DNA of 64,000 nucleotides from Adineta ricciae (GCA_905250025.1 CAJNOJ010000008.1:248001-312000); one strand, 5' to 3'. Positions 26,701 through 39,413 are shown, counted from the stretch's first letter. The notes: generated by a model from the sequence alone, not told the origin. Numbers and translations are program-made.

Positions 26701-27375
26701 TAGGCTGATATGTGGACGAATATATTTTTGTGAAAAATTTATTTCAATCGAACGAATGTTGGTTTTTAGGCACGGATCATCGTTCTCATGCAAAATAATT
26801 GCTGTTGGTCTGCAGTTCGACGAAAAACTTGTGGATTAATATGATGGATCCCCTCGTAGTCATGTAAAAACACCAATGATTCCGAACCTATTCGCCTCGA
26901 TCATTTGTTGGTTTCTAATTGGTTCTTGTTTACTAATTCGTAGTCGTCATTGTTAACTGAAGTTCGATGACGAAACATGTTTTTTCTAGGACATCTCTGG
27001 CGATCAATGATCAGTTTGTAAAGAAAAGAATACTCTTGACTTTTTTCGATGTATTTGATGTAATTCTCAAAAAAATCGTTGATTTTTTCGATAACAAAGA
27101 ATCATTTGGTACTTCTCCAGATGAATGACGTCGTCACCTAATCGTTCATCAGAATAAAGAGGAGATGAAAGAAAAGTTATTGGCTCTCCTATTCTAATCA
27201 ATGTGAGAGAGAGAGAGTGAGGAATAGAGATGACGTTTATAGTTGAGTCAATGACCATAATCAGCTACCTGTCAAATAAACAGAACAATCTAAGCAAATA
27301 ATAATAGAATCACGAATAGTATCATTAAGGATGTTTCATAAATAGCATATCAGTCTGGTGTTCGAATCATCGATC
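23774..27375. other. Intergenic, upstream of Groucho
   Basis: About 3.6 kb with no supportable coding frame on either strand. It contains a single N (23859), (at)n microsatellites near 24150 and 24560, and A/T-rich tracts. It may hold Groucho 5' UTR exons or regulatory DNA, but nothing specific is recognisable. Confidence 0.5.
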
Positions 27376-28310
27376 ATGGCTTATTCTTCATTACCACCTA
27401 TCGATGATTTAACTGTGCGTGAATCGACTGAACTAACATTTACCATCGGAAAACAATCGATTTTTTGCCGAAGAATTGGGTTTTTACATATAGAATCAAC
27501 TGAACTCTATCCAAAACAGTATAATAACTGGTATTAGGCGCTTATAACAAAACAGCCAACAAATGGAAGTGGCGTTGTCGGACGTGTAAGTCTTCTCGCT
27601 CTCTACACGATGGTATTCTTTTTCGCAGAGTCGTCGTTCATTACAACAAGTACTGGATTTGATGATGAATTAGTCTCAAAGTTTGGATTCTCATAAATTT
27701 ATTAAAAGAAATATTAATATATTAAGCGACACAAACCATCGTCGATTGGAAAAACTTCGCGCGACATTTATGTTTAGAATACTTTATTGGTCATTCCGTA
27801 GTTATAGGTAGTGTCAAACATGTGGTGCAAATCGACGAAAGTGTCTGGACAAAACGAAAATACAATCAAAGTTGTCAAATAAGTATTCAATGGATTTTCG
27901 GTTGTATTGATCGAGATATTCATGAGTATTTTGCTGCATCTGTAGACCAACGCAATACAGCAATATTAATGCCAATTATTGAACAATTTATTCTGCCCGA
28001 CACGACTATTTACAGCGATCAATAGCGTGCTTACCATGCAATTATCAATCATAACAACGGTTCTGTCAGGTATACGCATAAAATAGTTAATCATTCTAAG
28101 AATCTCGTCGATGCAACAACACTAGTACACACGCAAAACGTCAAGAACATGTGGATGATGGCAAAAATTAGAAAGAAAAATCAGATGGGGCAATATCGCT
28201 TATTAATAAATACTCATCTGGCAGAATTTATGTGGCTTTGTCGGTTTGGTAAGCGTTCTTTCGAGAATCTCATCCGTATCGCCCAGGAAAAATATCCTTT
28301 GATTCATTAA
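27376..28310 (+). pseudogene. Degenerate ISXO2-like (IS1595/Merlin-type) transposase
   Basis: The 5' part has a zinc-ribbon remnant (KWKWRCRTCKSSRSLHDG) typical of this family. The catalytic part keeps VQIDESVWTKRKYN (first D), WIFGCIDRD, then ILPDTTIYSD (second D), HSKNLVDATTLVHTQNVKNMW and HLAEFMW (E). It is broken: an in-frame TAG occurs near 27536, the frame shifts between the zinc ribbon and the catalytic region, and TAG at 28023-28025 follows YSDQ, where the family often has Trp. The final TAA is at 28308. No convincing terminal inverted repeats or target duplication are seen. In eukaryotes this domain belongs to Merlin-group cut-and-paste DNA transposons. Inactive relic. Confidence 0.8.
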
Positions 28311-28971
28311 GTATCAGGTCAGTAGATGGTAAGTCTTTTTTGTATTTATTTACTTAATATTTGTTTTTGGTTCTTCGTGCTTTACTTTTTTTCCTAAATA
28401 AAAGTTGTTCTTGAGATACTTATATTACTTCTTTCTCTGCTTACTATCATTGACTCAACTATGGGCCCCCATCTCTCTTTCTCTGTTTCTCATTGACCAG
28501 AATAATCGAGCCAATAACTTTTCTTTCCTTCCCTCTTCTCTTTATTCTTATAACCAATGCAACGATGGTGTTGTTCATCTGTCTAAAGAAGTACCCTTCT
28601 TTTGTATCGAAGAATACAAGAGGATAAAAGCGACAACATTCGGTGTAGTTGCTCTGCAAACGAACATTTACCGCCTGCAGTAAGACAGTGAAGAAGGAAA
28701 GAAAAAACGTCGATTTTTCTTTGTAGTTATTCGTCCGCTCAAGCGAGCGGCTACGATCAAGCCATCCCTTTTTCTTTCGTTCCTTCTCCTTTTTCTTTTC
28801 TCCATCTCCATCATTCATCGTCGACACGACAAGTAAGGCTCGTCATTATTTGTTCGTCGTTTTTTTTCATGTTGGCCAAGTTCTCGCCGACATTTACATA
28901 GTTCTGTTCTATCAAATAAAACATGCTCATATTTTCTAGATTTACACCTTAGTCGATTGGTCAGATATATC
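28311..28971. other. Intergenic between transposase relic and PNUTS
   Basis: No gene supported. Pyrimidine-rich and purine-rich blocks give long but low-complexity frames on both strands. Confidence 0.45.
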
Positions 28972-31900
28972 ATGGTAATGAAAAAAACAAAGCGAGCTTC
29001 TTTTCGTATCCTTCAATCCAATTCATTCTTAGGCTCCTGTGGATCCATGTGTTTTACTCAATACAATTATCTATTTATTAGATAAAAACGGTGGTTTAAA
29101 AAACACCCGGATTGTTCGACAATTTATAACGTATGGAATCATTTTATTCGCTATTTCTTTCGAATAATTCGCTCATGTCAAAATCGTCTTAACTTTAGAT
29201 TGATGAAATTAGCAGAGAAACTAGTCAATAAAGCAATCTATTTACAAATTTTAAGTCACACTCAGTCGGAAGAGATCTTCACCACGTATGTAGGAAACTT
29301 CATTAATTCATTCGATTGAATATGAAATCGTTTTTTTTCCGGTCGAAAGAATATATATAACGTATTCGTTTTTCTAGGTTTCTAAAAAGTGATGGACATC
29401 AAATTTTATTCAAGTGGCTTTCACATTTTAGCAGTGAAAATAATCATGCATTTCTTCTCGATACATTAAATATATTAGGCCATTTACCGTTCAACTTGAA
29501 TACTATTTCACAGAATCATATCGACGAGCTTCAGCTCAAAATAGCCGAACTTGCGTCGGCTGAGTCAGGGAAAGCAAAGGGTCAGTGTTTTTGGCATACA
29601 TATGAAGTGAAAAAGAAAAGAAAACTTCTGAATTCTCAACGTATATTGTTATTTCCAAAAAGGAAAGAGACTTTGGCATCACGATCCGTCTTTTTGTGTG
29701 TTCTACAACAAGTTAATATTTGACAAAACGTTCGGATGAGAACAGGTGTCATGCTTGAATCGATTTTTCTTTGCAAGTGTCTGTGAGACTCGGTAGTGTT
29801 CATTCGATGCGCGAATTTCATATGTACAAAGAATGATTCACTGTTAAATCGTCAAGCGAAGTCAAACATGTAGAATGATAAATCAAGGAGAAAATGAGAT
29901 GTCGATATTAGAAGATCTTGACATAATTCATTAAAGAGATCGCACATCTTTAATGAATTATTTCTTAGCGCTCTTTTCTTTCAACAAAGTTTCTCTCTTG
30001 AATAATTCATTCATATTATTTCATTTCTTGTAGATATTCGTGAAAGTGCTCGTCATTTGTACGACATTTGGTCGTCAAAAGAACTCTTCAAACCCATAGA
30101 TATCCGCTCTTCCCAACTTGATATCAATCAGCCTACGTGTTCCAGTATGTTCTATCCTTTTGCTTCTTTCTCTGATGATCATTCTCGTCTTGAAGATCTT
30201 CCTCTAACTCCTCAATCCATTGATAAACCTTCGCCAACATCTTCAAAATCCAATCAAAACGAACGAACATTACTCTCGTCGAACTTTAATACATCTCGTC
30301 TCCATGATAGGAAAATGGCAACAACCGTTACCTTGACACCCGTAGCTGCATCAGCCACAAACACTAGTAGTAGTGGCAGTAATAGCAATAGTGCAGATAC
30401 TAATAAACGAAAAAGCGAAGAGAATATAGGACCACCAACACATCGGAAGCCGACACATCGTCGTATATCGGCGCCGGTGCAAAGCGATTCAGCGAAAATG
30501 AAAGCAAGCGTTGAACTTGATGATAGTGATGATCTAACTAAAACGAATGCATTGAATAAATCGACACCAACATATCGTATACCTAAAATAGGAAGGTAGG
30601 TAGACGACTTTCGGTTTTTTAGGTTTCAGAAAACCTGCAGCGTATCGATCGATAAAGTCCGTGTGTTGTTTTTCATTGTTATCGATTTTTATTTTTACCT
30701 TTTTTAAAAAATTTTTCTCTTTGTTTTTTTTCTCGACATTGATCTGTAATGGTTTGTTCTATTGATTTTTCTTCTCGTTAATGTGCAGATAAGTTTTGAT
30801 TTGTAGAAAGCAATCACATGGTGATAGGGTCAAGGGTTTCCATTTTTTTCTCGAAAGCAAAGAAAAAAAAACTAGACGGTAGGCATTTTGTCAGATGAAT
30901 CATTCTATTTTTTATGTATGTGTAATTTCAATGCTATGATGAAATGAAAATGTATTTGTATATATTCAAACACGATGATTTACAAAAACTGATGTGCTCA
31001 CTGTTCCATTATGCAATGACGGGCTTTGTCGATCGATTTTCTGCGTGTCGTTTTTCCTCTCGTTGGCCAGCCTGTTCGTATTGACATTGATTCATTTGTT
31101 TTTTTTTTGTGTTTCAGGCCAAATGCCAGTATACCATCACCACCTTCGGAACCAATGGAAAGTCCACCGGTGGCGAATCAAGCAAGCAAGACTGTTGTTT
31201 CATTGAATAGACAAACGAGTGATGAACTCAACGCACAACAGGCCAAACGAAAGTTTTCCTTAAGTCAATATAAAGAACGAAAACGACTGAAATCGAATGA
31301 AATGCCTCAGAATTCTCTCGAAGATACCGACATGCGAATACAAAATACGGGACAGTCAAAGGTGAGAAAAATTAAATAATACTTTTCACAAGACAGCTGT
31401 TAAGGTGATCTTGAGTAATGTCGTCAAGGAGAAGAATACATTCGGCTCTATTCTGTCTTCTTACAGATCATGACGTCTCTTTTTCTGTGAATTTCGCTGT
31501 CGACAAATAGCAACATAGTCCATCACCTCTAGTGTAGCACATCGACATCACATATGTGCGTCGAGAACACATCAGTCGTTAGCTTTTCACGAGTCGGTGA
31601 GTCCTATTGTGAAATGAATACAATAATTCCGATTCTACATATTCATTCAGTAGCTGGGCGTAGCTTTCGAATGGCAAGCAAGATCGTTGATTTTCTGTAC
31701 ATTTCTAATCGTTTCATTCTTGTTTTCATTTTAGCCTTCGCCGCCAATGAACATTGAAGATGAACCAGTAAACACATCCGAAACTCAACTCCTCATGAGT
31801 CCAAAAGTTGATGAAGCACCTAAAGGTATTTTGACACCTAACGCTTTGTTTCTCACGTACATATCATCGCTTTCTTCACTTCTAGATACAGTTATAAAAA

Positions 31901-33552
31901 GTAATTTAAGTGAACCAGGTGTAAAGAAAGTAGTAAAAAAGAAAGTGATTTGGGCTGATGAAAAGAATCAGTCACTCGTTCATACATCATTTTTTGAAGT
32001 GGATGATTCTGAGCTATCCGATATGCACGTCTTTGCGCGAACATGTGCAGCTAATATTTCCATAGCACAACTTGAAAAAGTCATGGAACGTGATTTGCGT
32101 AAACGACGCGGTGTACAAGATATGAATTCGAACGATAACGATGATAGACAATATTCAACGCCGTTACCACCATTAATAAAAATTTCAATACCCGATTCGA
32201 TTCAAACTCCTCAAATCGTTTCTCAGGAGCGATTTGTTCAGGAAGAACGTGAAAAAACTGTTTTACAGGCACTTTTTATCCGTTCATTTCTACCTGATAC
32301 TCCAGGTGAACCAGATGGAGATCCGGTTGGTACTAGCAATACGGAACGAAGTGAACCCAAAGTGATACCACTTGAAGATGTAAGAATAAAAGAAAAAAAT
32401 AGAAATAAAATCTCGCGAATGCCTTCTCGAACGCTCTGGATTTTGTTTGTTTTTTTCACAATAATAAATTCTTCTAAATTTATCTATAAATTTAAATGTA
32501 TATATATATGTATATGTCTATAGGATACATCATCATCTGTATCGAGCAAAGTAACATCAGTAAATAACAATAATACGACAACAGCAACGCCAAGTATACC
32601 TTTAGTTTCAACGAATCCTACAGCTACAACCAGTACTGCTACTCCGAGTCTTTCGACATTTTCCTTTGGAAATGTTTCGCCTGAAGTGGCTCAAATTCTT
32701 GCACAAGCACAAGGAAATTTAACATCGGCAACGACAAATAATTTTCCAACAACGAACACGTCAATTAACTCGCCCGCAACACCAATAATAACGACACCAA
32801 TAGTAGCAACGGCAGCTGCAGTTACCCTACCGAATACGACCGTGTCAGCAACACCGACATTGGCTGCACCACCTAATTTTCTGTCAGCATTTATTAATGC
32901 AACAAGAACGATTGGAAATGAATCAGCGAACGGTAAAAACGTGAAAACTTCTGAGCAATTTTTAATATCAGCTTCTTTAGTTCCGCCACCGAATCCAATA
33001 GCTAATCTTTTACCAAATATTCCGCTAAATTTCAATTTACCACCACCGCCAAGTTGTTCACTTACACAACTAATTGCAAATGCTCTTACGTTGGGCATAC
33101 CACCACCCCCAACGGGCAGTAAGTCACAAATTCACATTATGTTATACTAGTTTCTATTCTCTCTAGATCCTACGCTATTCCAAACACCTTCGCCAGCGGC
33201 GTTCAATGCGCCAACACCGCAACCTACTCTGCCGAATCCAATAATTAACTCAGTTCCACCACCAGCAGTGAGTTCCAAAACACCAACGGTACGTTTTGTA
33301 TCTGCTATGGGCAATCAACAGCTACGAGCGAACCATCCTAACAATAACAATAATAATCATCACGACCGCTCAATGCCATCTTCTCGTGAGAACAGTAGAG
33401 ATCCTCATTTTCGACGCGGTCCACCACCAAACAATCGTCGAGACTACTATCAAAACCGCAACAACAACAACAACAACAACAATAATAACCATAATAATAA
33501 CAATAATAACCATAATAATAACAATAACAACAATCGAAATATCTTCTCCTAG
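28972..33552 (+). CDS. PPP1R10: PNUTS-like PP1 regulatory subunit (PPP1R10)
   Basis: Ten exons: 28972-28974 (ATG only), 29033-29130, 29199-29285, 29378-29580, 30034-30595, 31118-31361, 31735-31825, 31886-32379, 32524-33118, 33167-33552; 920 residues, all phases close. The N-terminus (APVDPCVLLNTIIYLLDKNGG..., about 1-140) is a TFIIS N-terminal/LW-type helical bundle as in PNUTS. KKKVIWAD (about 445) is the RVxF-type PP1-docking motif at the expected place, followed by the PNUTS signature HTSFFEVDDSELSDM and QERFVQEEREKTVLQ. The rest is low-complexity Ser/Thr/Pro sequence ending in an Asn-rich tract. PNUTS is a nuclear scaffold that targets PP1 to chromatin and RNA polymerase II CTD (PTW/PP1 complex). 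The C-terminal CCCH finger of vertebrate PNUTS is not seen. The start codon separated from the rest by an intron is unusual. Confidence 0.9.
33440..33540 (+). repeat. AAC/AAT trinucleotide tract coding poly-Asn
   Basis: An (aac/aat)n run interrupted by cat codes for Asn with scattered His at the C-terminus of the PNUTS-like protein. Confidence 0.9.
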
Positions 33553-34166
33553 GAGAGAAACGAGAATATCAATTTCAAAAGATGGATTAGCACCGTATTC
33601 AAATCAAATCAAAGCATTATATGCTGGTGGTCAATCCTGTGATATATGATTTCAAGACTCATATTCTAACTGCACATATATTGTGTGATAAGTCTTACTT
33701 GTTTTCTTCCTCTTTTTCTGCTTCTTCCTCCTGCTTTCCTTGTCCCTCTTTCGTGTGTAGACTAGCCGGATAAGGTATGTCTATTTATGAAATATATGTT
33801 TGTTTGATTTTATTCATTCCTTATTTCATTATCTTTTTCTTCTTGTTGATTCTACGGTTTCTTTTTGTGCTCATCTTTTCTCACTAAGAAAACAACTCTA
33901 TTTCTCGCTTGCTCTCTCTCTCTCTCTCTATACATATACATATACATATTATCCGTCATTGTCATTCTTGATCTCTGATCATTTCAAATTGTTCGAAGAA
34001 GGAAGAAGTCAGTATTTTGTTTGTTTGTTTTTTTTTGTACATTTTGCAAGAAAAAGAAGAAAATATATATAAAAGATTGACATGCTGGAACACCTCGCTT
34101 AAGGTTTTCTTCTTGATTAATTGTTTGTTTTTACTTCTAGATTTACCAAGTAGTAATAGTCAAGAT

Positions 34167-35237
34167 ATGTCACGGTAAATGAAACGAAGAGATTATTTCG
34201 ACTGAATAAGACTTGTTTTCTTCTAAATAGATACGTTAAACAATTAGCATGCCGATTTCATCCGGAAGCAGTTTTAGTTGAAGATTATCGTGCTGGTGAT
34301 ATGGTTTGTCCTGAATGTGGCTTGGTCGTTGGAGATCGAATGGTTGACGTCGGATCCGAATGGCGAACATTTTCGAATGACAAAGAAACAAAAGATATGA
34401 GCCGTGTCGGTGCTGCAGAGAATCCTTTATTTGGTGGTGACAATCTCGAAACGGTCATGTCACTAGGTACAGGTGCTGGTGCACTCGATGAATTCGGTAA
34501 ACAAAAGTATTCCAATGGACCGCGACAAATGTCTTCGGCCGATAAAGCTTTGCGAAGTGGCTACGATGCTATTCGACAAATGGCTGGGCGTATTAGTTTG
34601 TCGGGTCGGATCGTTAATCGAGCTTTCTCACTCTTTAAACAATGCTATGAGAATAAATGCGTGCGAGGTCGATCACAAGATGCCATTGTGGCAACATGTA
34701 TTTACATCGCTTGTCGACAAGAAGGTGCACAACGAACAATTAAAGGTATACGAGAACAAAAAAGCACTACAGTCGAGCTCAGTTCGTTTTCACGTTTCTT
34801 TTACAGAAATTTGTGCCATTTCCACAACTGCATCAAAGAAAGATATTGGCCGATGTTTCAAACAAATTGTTCAAAACTTACCCAATTCGAATCGTCCAGA
34901 ATCGATCGATATCAAAAACTTGGTACCTCGATTCTGCAATACTCTCGAACTCCGCCAAGCAAATCTTATACCCAAAACTGCCGTACATATTGCTGAACGT
35001 GCCAAAGAGCTATGCGATATTCAAAGTCGTGCACCCGACTCGATTGCTGGAGCATCTATATACATGGCATGTGCTGCTGCTGGTGAACGCAAGCAAATGA
35101 AAGATATTCAAGCTGCTGCTGGTGTTATGGAGAGTACCATTCGACAAATCTACAAGATTATGTTACCAAAGGCATCAGAACTATTTCCATCCGATTTTGT
35201 CTTCAAATGTCCACCAGAAAACTTACCTCAATCATAA
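34167..35237 (+). CDS. GTF2B: General transcription factor TFIIB
   Basis: Exons 34167-34174, 34231-34745 and 34807-35237 give 317 residues in phase (human 316). The zinc ribbon uses C-RF-H and CPEC (CRFHPEAVLVEDYRAGDMVCPECGLVVGD, split here by description only: residues about 9-34), followed by the B-finger/linker VDVGSEWRTF and two cyclin folds (DAIVATCIYIACRQEG and DSIAGASIYMACAAAGERKQ). TFIIB bridges TBP and RNA polymerase II at promoters. The exon start 34141 follows a strong acceptor (TTTTTACTTCTAG) with a 26-nt leader before ATG, a good site for cis- or trans-splicing. Two AATAAA signals at 35405 and 35417 follow the stop. Confidence 0.96.
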
Positions 35238-35404
35238 ACAGACTATGAACGCTCATTTCTTGTTGTGCAATGTATATCTATGAATATTGCGTGATTTAAA
35301 TTATAAAGGAAAAAGCGAAACAACTGAGTAATATATTGCCTCTCCCCTTCTCTCTCGCTCTTTTGTTTACTGATGTCTTGTTTATTCTATACATTTGAAA
35401 GGAA

Positions 35405-35456
35405 AATAAAGAACTCAATAAAAATCTAATTATGTTTGTTTCTTTCTTCGCTTTAG
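35405..35456 (+). promoter_or_regulatory. Poly(A) signals of TFIIB abutting the 3' splice site of TTC1
   Basis: AATAAA occurs at 35405 and 35417; a pyrimidine-rich acceptor ends with AG at 35455-35456, directly before the TTC1 ATG. Only about 35 bp separate the last signal from the acceptor. Such spacing is characteristic of trans-spliced polycistronic units. Confidence 0.65.
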
Positions 35457-36608
35457 ATGGCATCTTCAACCGTTAAAAAGGACGACGCAGACCACGATCA
35501 GTGGCAAGCAGCGCAAACAGGACATGATCAATTCGAATGGCATCAGTCGAGTGATGATGAAGAAAATGATGATGCGAATAATCATGAATTTTTCGATGCT
35601 CACGATACAGATTTTCATCAGAACCCGTCGTCTTCAACTGAACCCAATACTGATGCAGATCTTCTGCACAATCGTCTAAATGCTCAATTGTCTACAGATG
35701 AAACGACGAAGAAAACAAAGCCAGGTAATCAATTGTGCATCAAACATTTTCGATAAAACATACTTCGTTTTCTTACTCCTCAGAGGATCCATATTTCATC
35801 GACGAGGAATTGCTTATCGAACGCGAAGCTCTTCTTTCCGAAGAAGACAAAGAAGTAGGCGATTGACTTTTCTGTCAAATGCTCATATTGATGTTTTATT
35901 CTGATAGAAACGTCACAAAGAATCCCAGGCGTCAAAAGACGAAGGCAATGATTCATTCGGTCGCGGCGAATATCAACAAGCATTGGAGAAATACAGCAAT
36001 GCCATTTCCTTATGTCCCATGAAACACACACGTGACCGAGCGGTTATCTATGCAAACCGTGCTGCTTGTCTAATGAAAATGGTACGTAGAAGCCGCGATT
36101 TGTTGCCTGAAAAGCGGTCGTGGTATTATTTAGGAAAAATACGAAGCTGCTGTTCAATCATGTACAAAATCGATCGAACTGGATCCAACTTACACCAAAC
36201 CGTACATCCGCCGTGCTGATTCATACAAACAGATTGATAAATTGGAAGAAGCACTACAAGACTATCAAAAGATCCTTGAACTCGATCCAAATAACGCCCA
36301 AGCCCGACGAGAAGTTTATGTTAGTTTATTTTGTTGTTCGTTCAATGCACGATGATCTCTTTCGTCTAGGTTTTACCGGATCAAATTAAGGAACGAAATG
36401 AAAAATTGAAGGAAGAAATGTTAGGTAAGCCTTCTTACGGGTTATATTCGAGCTACAAATGAAAATCATTGTACTTTGCTCTTTTCATTCAGGTAAACTG
36501 AAAGACTTGGGAAATATGATTTTGAAACCATTTGGTCTATCGACAAATAACTTCCAACTTCAACAAGACCCGTCGACTGGTTCTTACAGCGTTAATTTTC
36601 AAAGATAA
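35457..36608 (+). CDS. TTC1: TTC1-like TPR co-chaperone adaptor
   Basis: Exons 35457-35724, 35784-35854, 35908-36081, 36134-36313, 36370-36424 and 36493-36608; 287 residues in phase (human TTC1 292). An acidic N-terminus (SSDDEENDD) is followed by three TPR units (about 114-235: [56 protein letters not shown]) and the diagnostic tail [17 protein letters not shown]...TGSYSVNF, which is nearly that of TTC1. The family binds Hsp70/Hsp90 and some G-protein partners in the cytosol. The ATG follows an acceptor AG with no 5' UTR in the genome sequence, so a leader must be added by splicing. An AATAAA lies at 36658. Confidence 0.94.
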
Positions 36609-36904
36609 TTGTGATAAACTCTGTTTGCGTTTATTTTTCTTTCACTATTTTATATCCAATAAACATGATGTCAGAGAACAGCTAATAATATATTCACCGT
36701 CTTCTACCGTTGATGATTAACTGAACAAGACTGCATTTTCGTTTTGTTGAATAGCGACACACAATGTACGATAAACGCGTATTGGTTAAAAAAATTCTTC
36801 AATTCTCTTTGAGAAAAAAAAAGAAATTGAACGAAGCGAAATAGTTGTAGAACAATCAACGCTTTTCACGTTTTCGTGCATTGTTTCTGCTGCTAGGCAA
36901 TACG

Positions 36905-39413
36905 ATGGATATCGATATCGTTAATACGGTCTTACGATTATGTTTCGAACAACAAACATGTTTGTTTGAGGTATCTTTTTTGTATACCTATTGCGCAGAA
37001 AGAGAGTTATGTAAAAATCCGAAACATATACTTGCTAGTATTAGAAATTATATGGAAATATTTAAAATTAGTCAAGATCAAGATCGAATCGAACTATTTA
37101 TGCCTGTAAGTTTCGAGATATGCCGATCAAATTTGTTTAATGCAGTTTATTTTCAGTTTGAGATCTGCCGAAATCTTCTAGTAGATGGTTACTGTCTAAA
37201 TAAAGACCAATCGTGTTCTAATATTCATATGTGTTATGATTATTTCTATGGAAGTTCATGTCAGCAAATGAATAACTGTCCATATCCCCATTTCATCACT
37301 AGAAAACTTCATGCAGATATACTTGGACCATTAATGAGTCTGGATTTAGACGCTTTAACCAAAGCTTTTCGAGTTTATTGTCAATCGAAAGTAAGGCAAA
37401 CATTTTTCTTACGATTGTATCAAATAAAAATCAATCTATCCTAGAAACAGTGGATTAATCATTCGATGTCAAAAGGACAGCAGCAGGTTACATTGAATTC
37501 ATCGATGAATAACAATATAACGCCACCACCTTTAATGGATACCTGGCGAACGATAACAGTACCACAAATCAATGGAAATGTATCATGGAAAGTAAACGGT
37601 CGATTACACGTGACTTCTAGAACTTATCAAAAACAGCAAATAGCACCGGGAAATTGTAAGTTCGTATGTAGTTTCAATATTCGTCTAATTGCAGTTGTTT
37701 GAATAGACGACGGACTTCAAATATGTTGGAAACCAAAGAAAGACATACAAACTCATTTTATCGAAGTTATTTTTAGCAATGAGAATAAATCAGACGGAGG
37801 TCCAATCTTAACGCATCAGATTCATCAACATTTAGGTGTCGCACAGGTATTCTATCGGAATTCAGACGGTCAGTGGATGCTGCTTGAAAAGCAAACGATC
37901 TAGGCGGTTTGTTTTAGTTGCTGATCGTGTTGTTCGTCATGGGCCTGTGACATTTCAATCGTTTACGTTCAATTCTCGACTTCTGCATCAAATCAGCGAT
38001 GTACGACATATTTGTTTTGCTAATATATCTCCTGAGTCCGAGCGTATTGGGTCGTATATCAATGTTGTTTCAAGGCCGTATAAAATAAATCAATTTACAT
38101 ACTATCAAAATGATCCACAGATGATTGTTGTTGAATACAATGAAGATATTGGTAGGAGAAAGCCACTCTGTCTGAAAAGACAATTTGAATTTGCTTGAAG
38201 ATTTTCGCAAAATCTATTCCAATGTCCGAAACTATCCTGAATGTGATGGCTCAATGATCAATTGTATTCAATTATACCTTCCCGAAACATTGCTTATCGA
38301 ATATGACGATCACGATTATTCCGAAGATGATTTTAGACGATTGTTTGATGATCAAGCTGTTTTTCACATCAAAACATATCCACATTGTGCTTTTGTACAT
38401 TTCTATTCCCACGCTGGTAGGTGTTTACTCGATGCTCTTTCAAATACGATCGGCAACGTTCAAATATTTGCTTTTTGCGTTAGATCTTGTACAATCGTTG
38501 GAGAACACTTCTAATAGTTTCATTCGAATGACACCGATCTATACGAATATATTTTCATTGAATCATTTGCATAACTATTTACAACGCAAAGAAATGGAAC
38601 AGCAAACTAAATCGACACTGATCACACCCGACGAGACGAATGAAATCATTGCCGAAGAACCACCGAGGGATGAGTCACCAAGCGAAACTCGACCATCAGC
38701 GCCTATTCTAACACCACTACTTGCTGTTGATGAACAAACAGGTTAGTTCGATTGATTTTTCGAACGCGATGGGACACCGTCGGTCTATCAATCGTAGGAA
38801 CTTCTTCGGAACAAAAAGCATCGAATCAACAAGTGCAACAAGCAACTATTGCTACAAACGTTTTATCTGACAGTGACGATGATTTTCATGATTTACCATC
38901 AGAGTTTGATGACGAAGATCTATTACTTGATGAGTTAGCCGAAAACAATGGCGAAATGGAATTTGTTCGTACTGCTGCGAAAAGTCTTATGTCGTCATTA
39001 GCCGAAATGGAAGCTGCGAATGCAGAAACAACCGCAGAAGACGCACCGCACTCACTCTCATACGCGGATGATTTTCTAATCACAATAAAAAATCGTCGTT
39101 TTGCATTAGCATTTCTCGATTACACCCTATTTCGTATCGAAAAAAATATTAATACTGATAAATTTCGCATGTTATTAACATTGAGAAAGCGATCACGTCA
39201 TAAGAAACGATCTAATCTTAATCAGCAACACGCACAAGCATCATCCGAGACCAAATCAAAGAAAAAACGAAACAAACGCAATAAGAAGAAACTAGATAGC
39301 GATCCGAATCCAACCGAAGGTATCACTTCTCACTATTGTTGATTATTCTCCACAAAGATTACATCTATTTCTTCTGTGTATATTTAGATGACGACAATGA
39401 TTCAACAATCTGA
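36905..39413 (+). CDS. ZAP/PARP12-like CCCH zinc-finger protein with RRM-like region
   Basis: Nine exons: 36905-37105, 37157-37390, 37445-37655, 37707-37868, 37918-38151, 38201-38416, 38484-38741, 38798-39319, 39388-39413; 687 residues in phase. The N-terminal helical part (about 1-67) is followed by two CCCH fingers: CX8CX6CX3H (CRNLLVDGYC...CSNIH) and CX8CX5CX3H (CYDYFYGSSC...CPYPH). The arrangement, including the following HADILGPLMSLDLDAL stretch, resembles the N-terminal RNA-binding module of ZAP/PARP12. A middle region with GNVSWKVNGRL... is unrecognised. An RRM-like segment (about 400-460: LYLPETLLIEY...DDFRRLFDD...CAFVHFYSHAD) and an acidic then Lys-rich tail (KSKKKRNKRNKKK) follow. 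No PARP catalytic domain is seen. RNA binding is a fair inference; antiviral function is not shown. An acceptor AG ends 8 nt before the ATG. Confidence 0.72.

Noticed and set aside
28405-28827. Overlapping 92- and 122-codon frames on opposite strands
   Set aside because: Created by pyrimidine/purine-rich blocks; neither has domain features.
38152-38179. 28-nt intron in the CCCH gene
   Set aside because: Too short; a 49-nt intron ending at 38200 keeps the frame and fits the local intron size.
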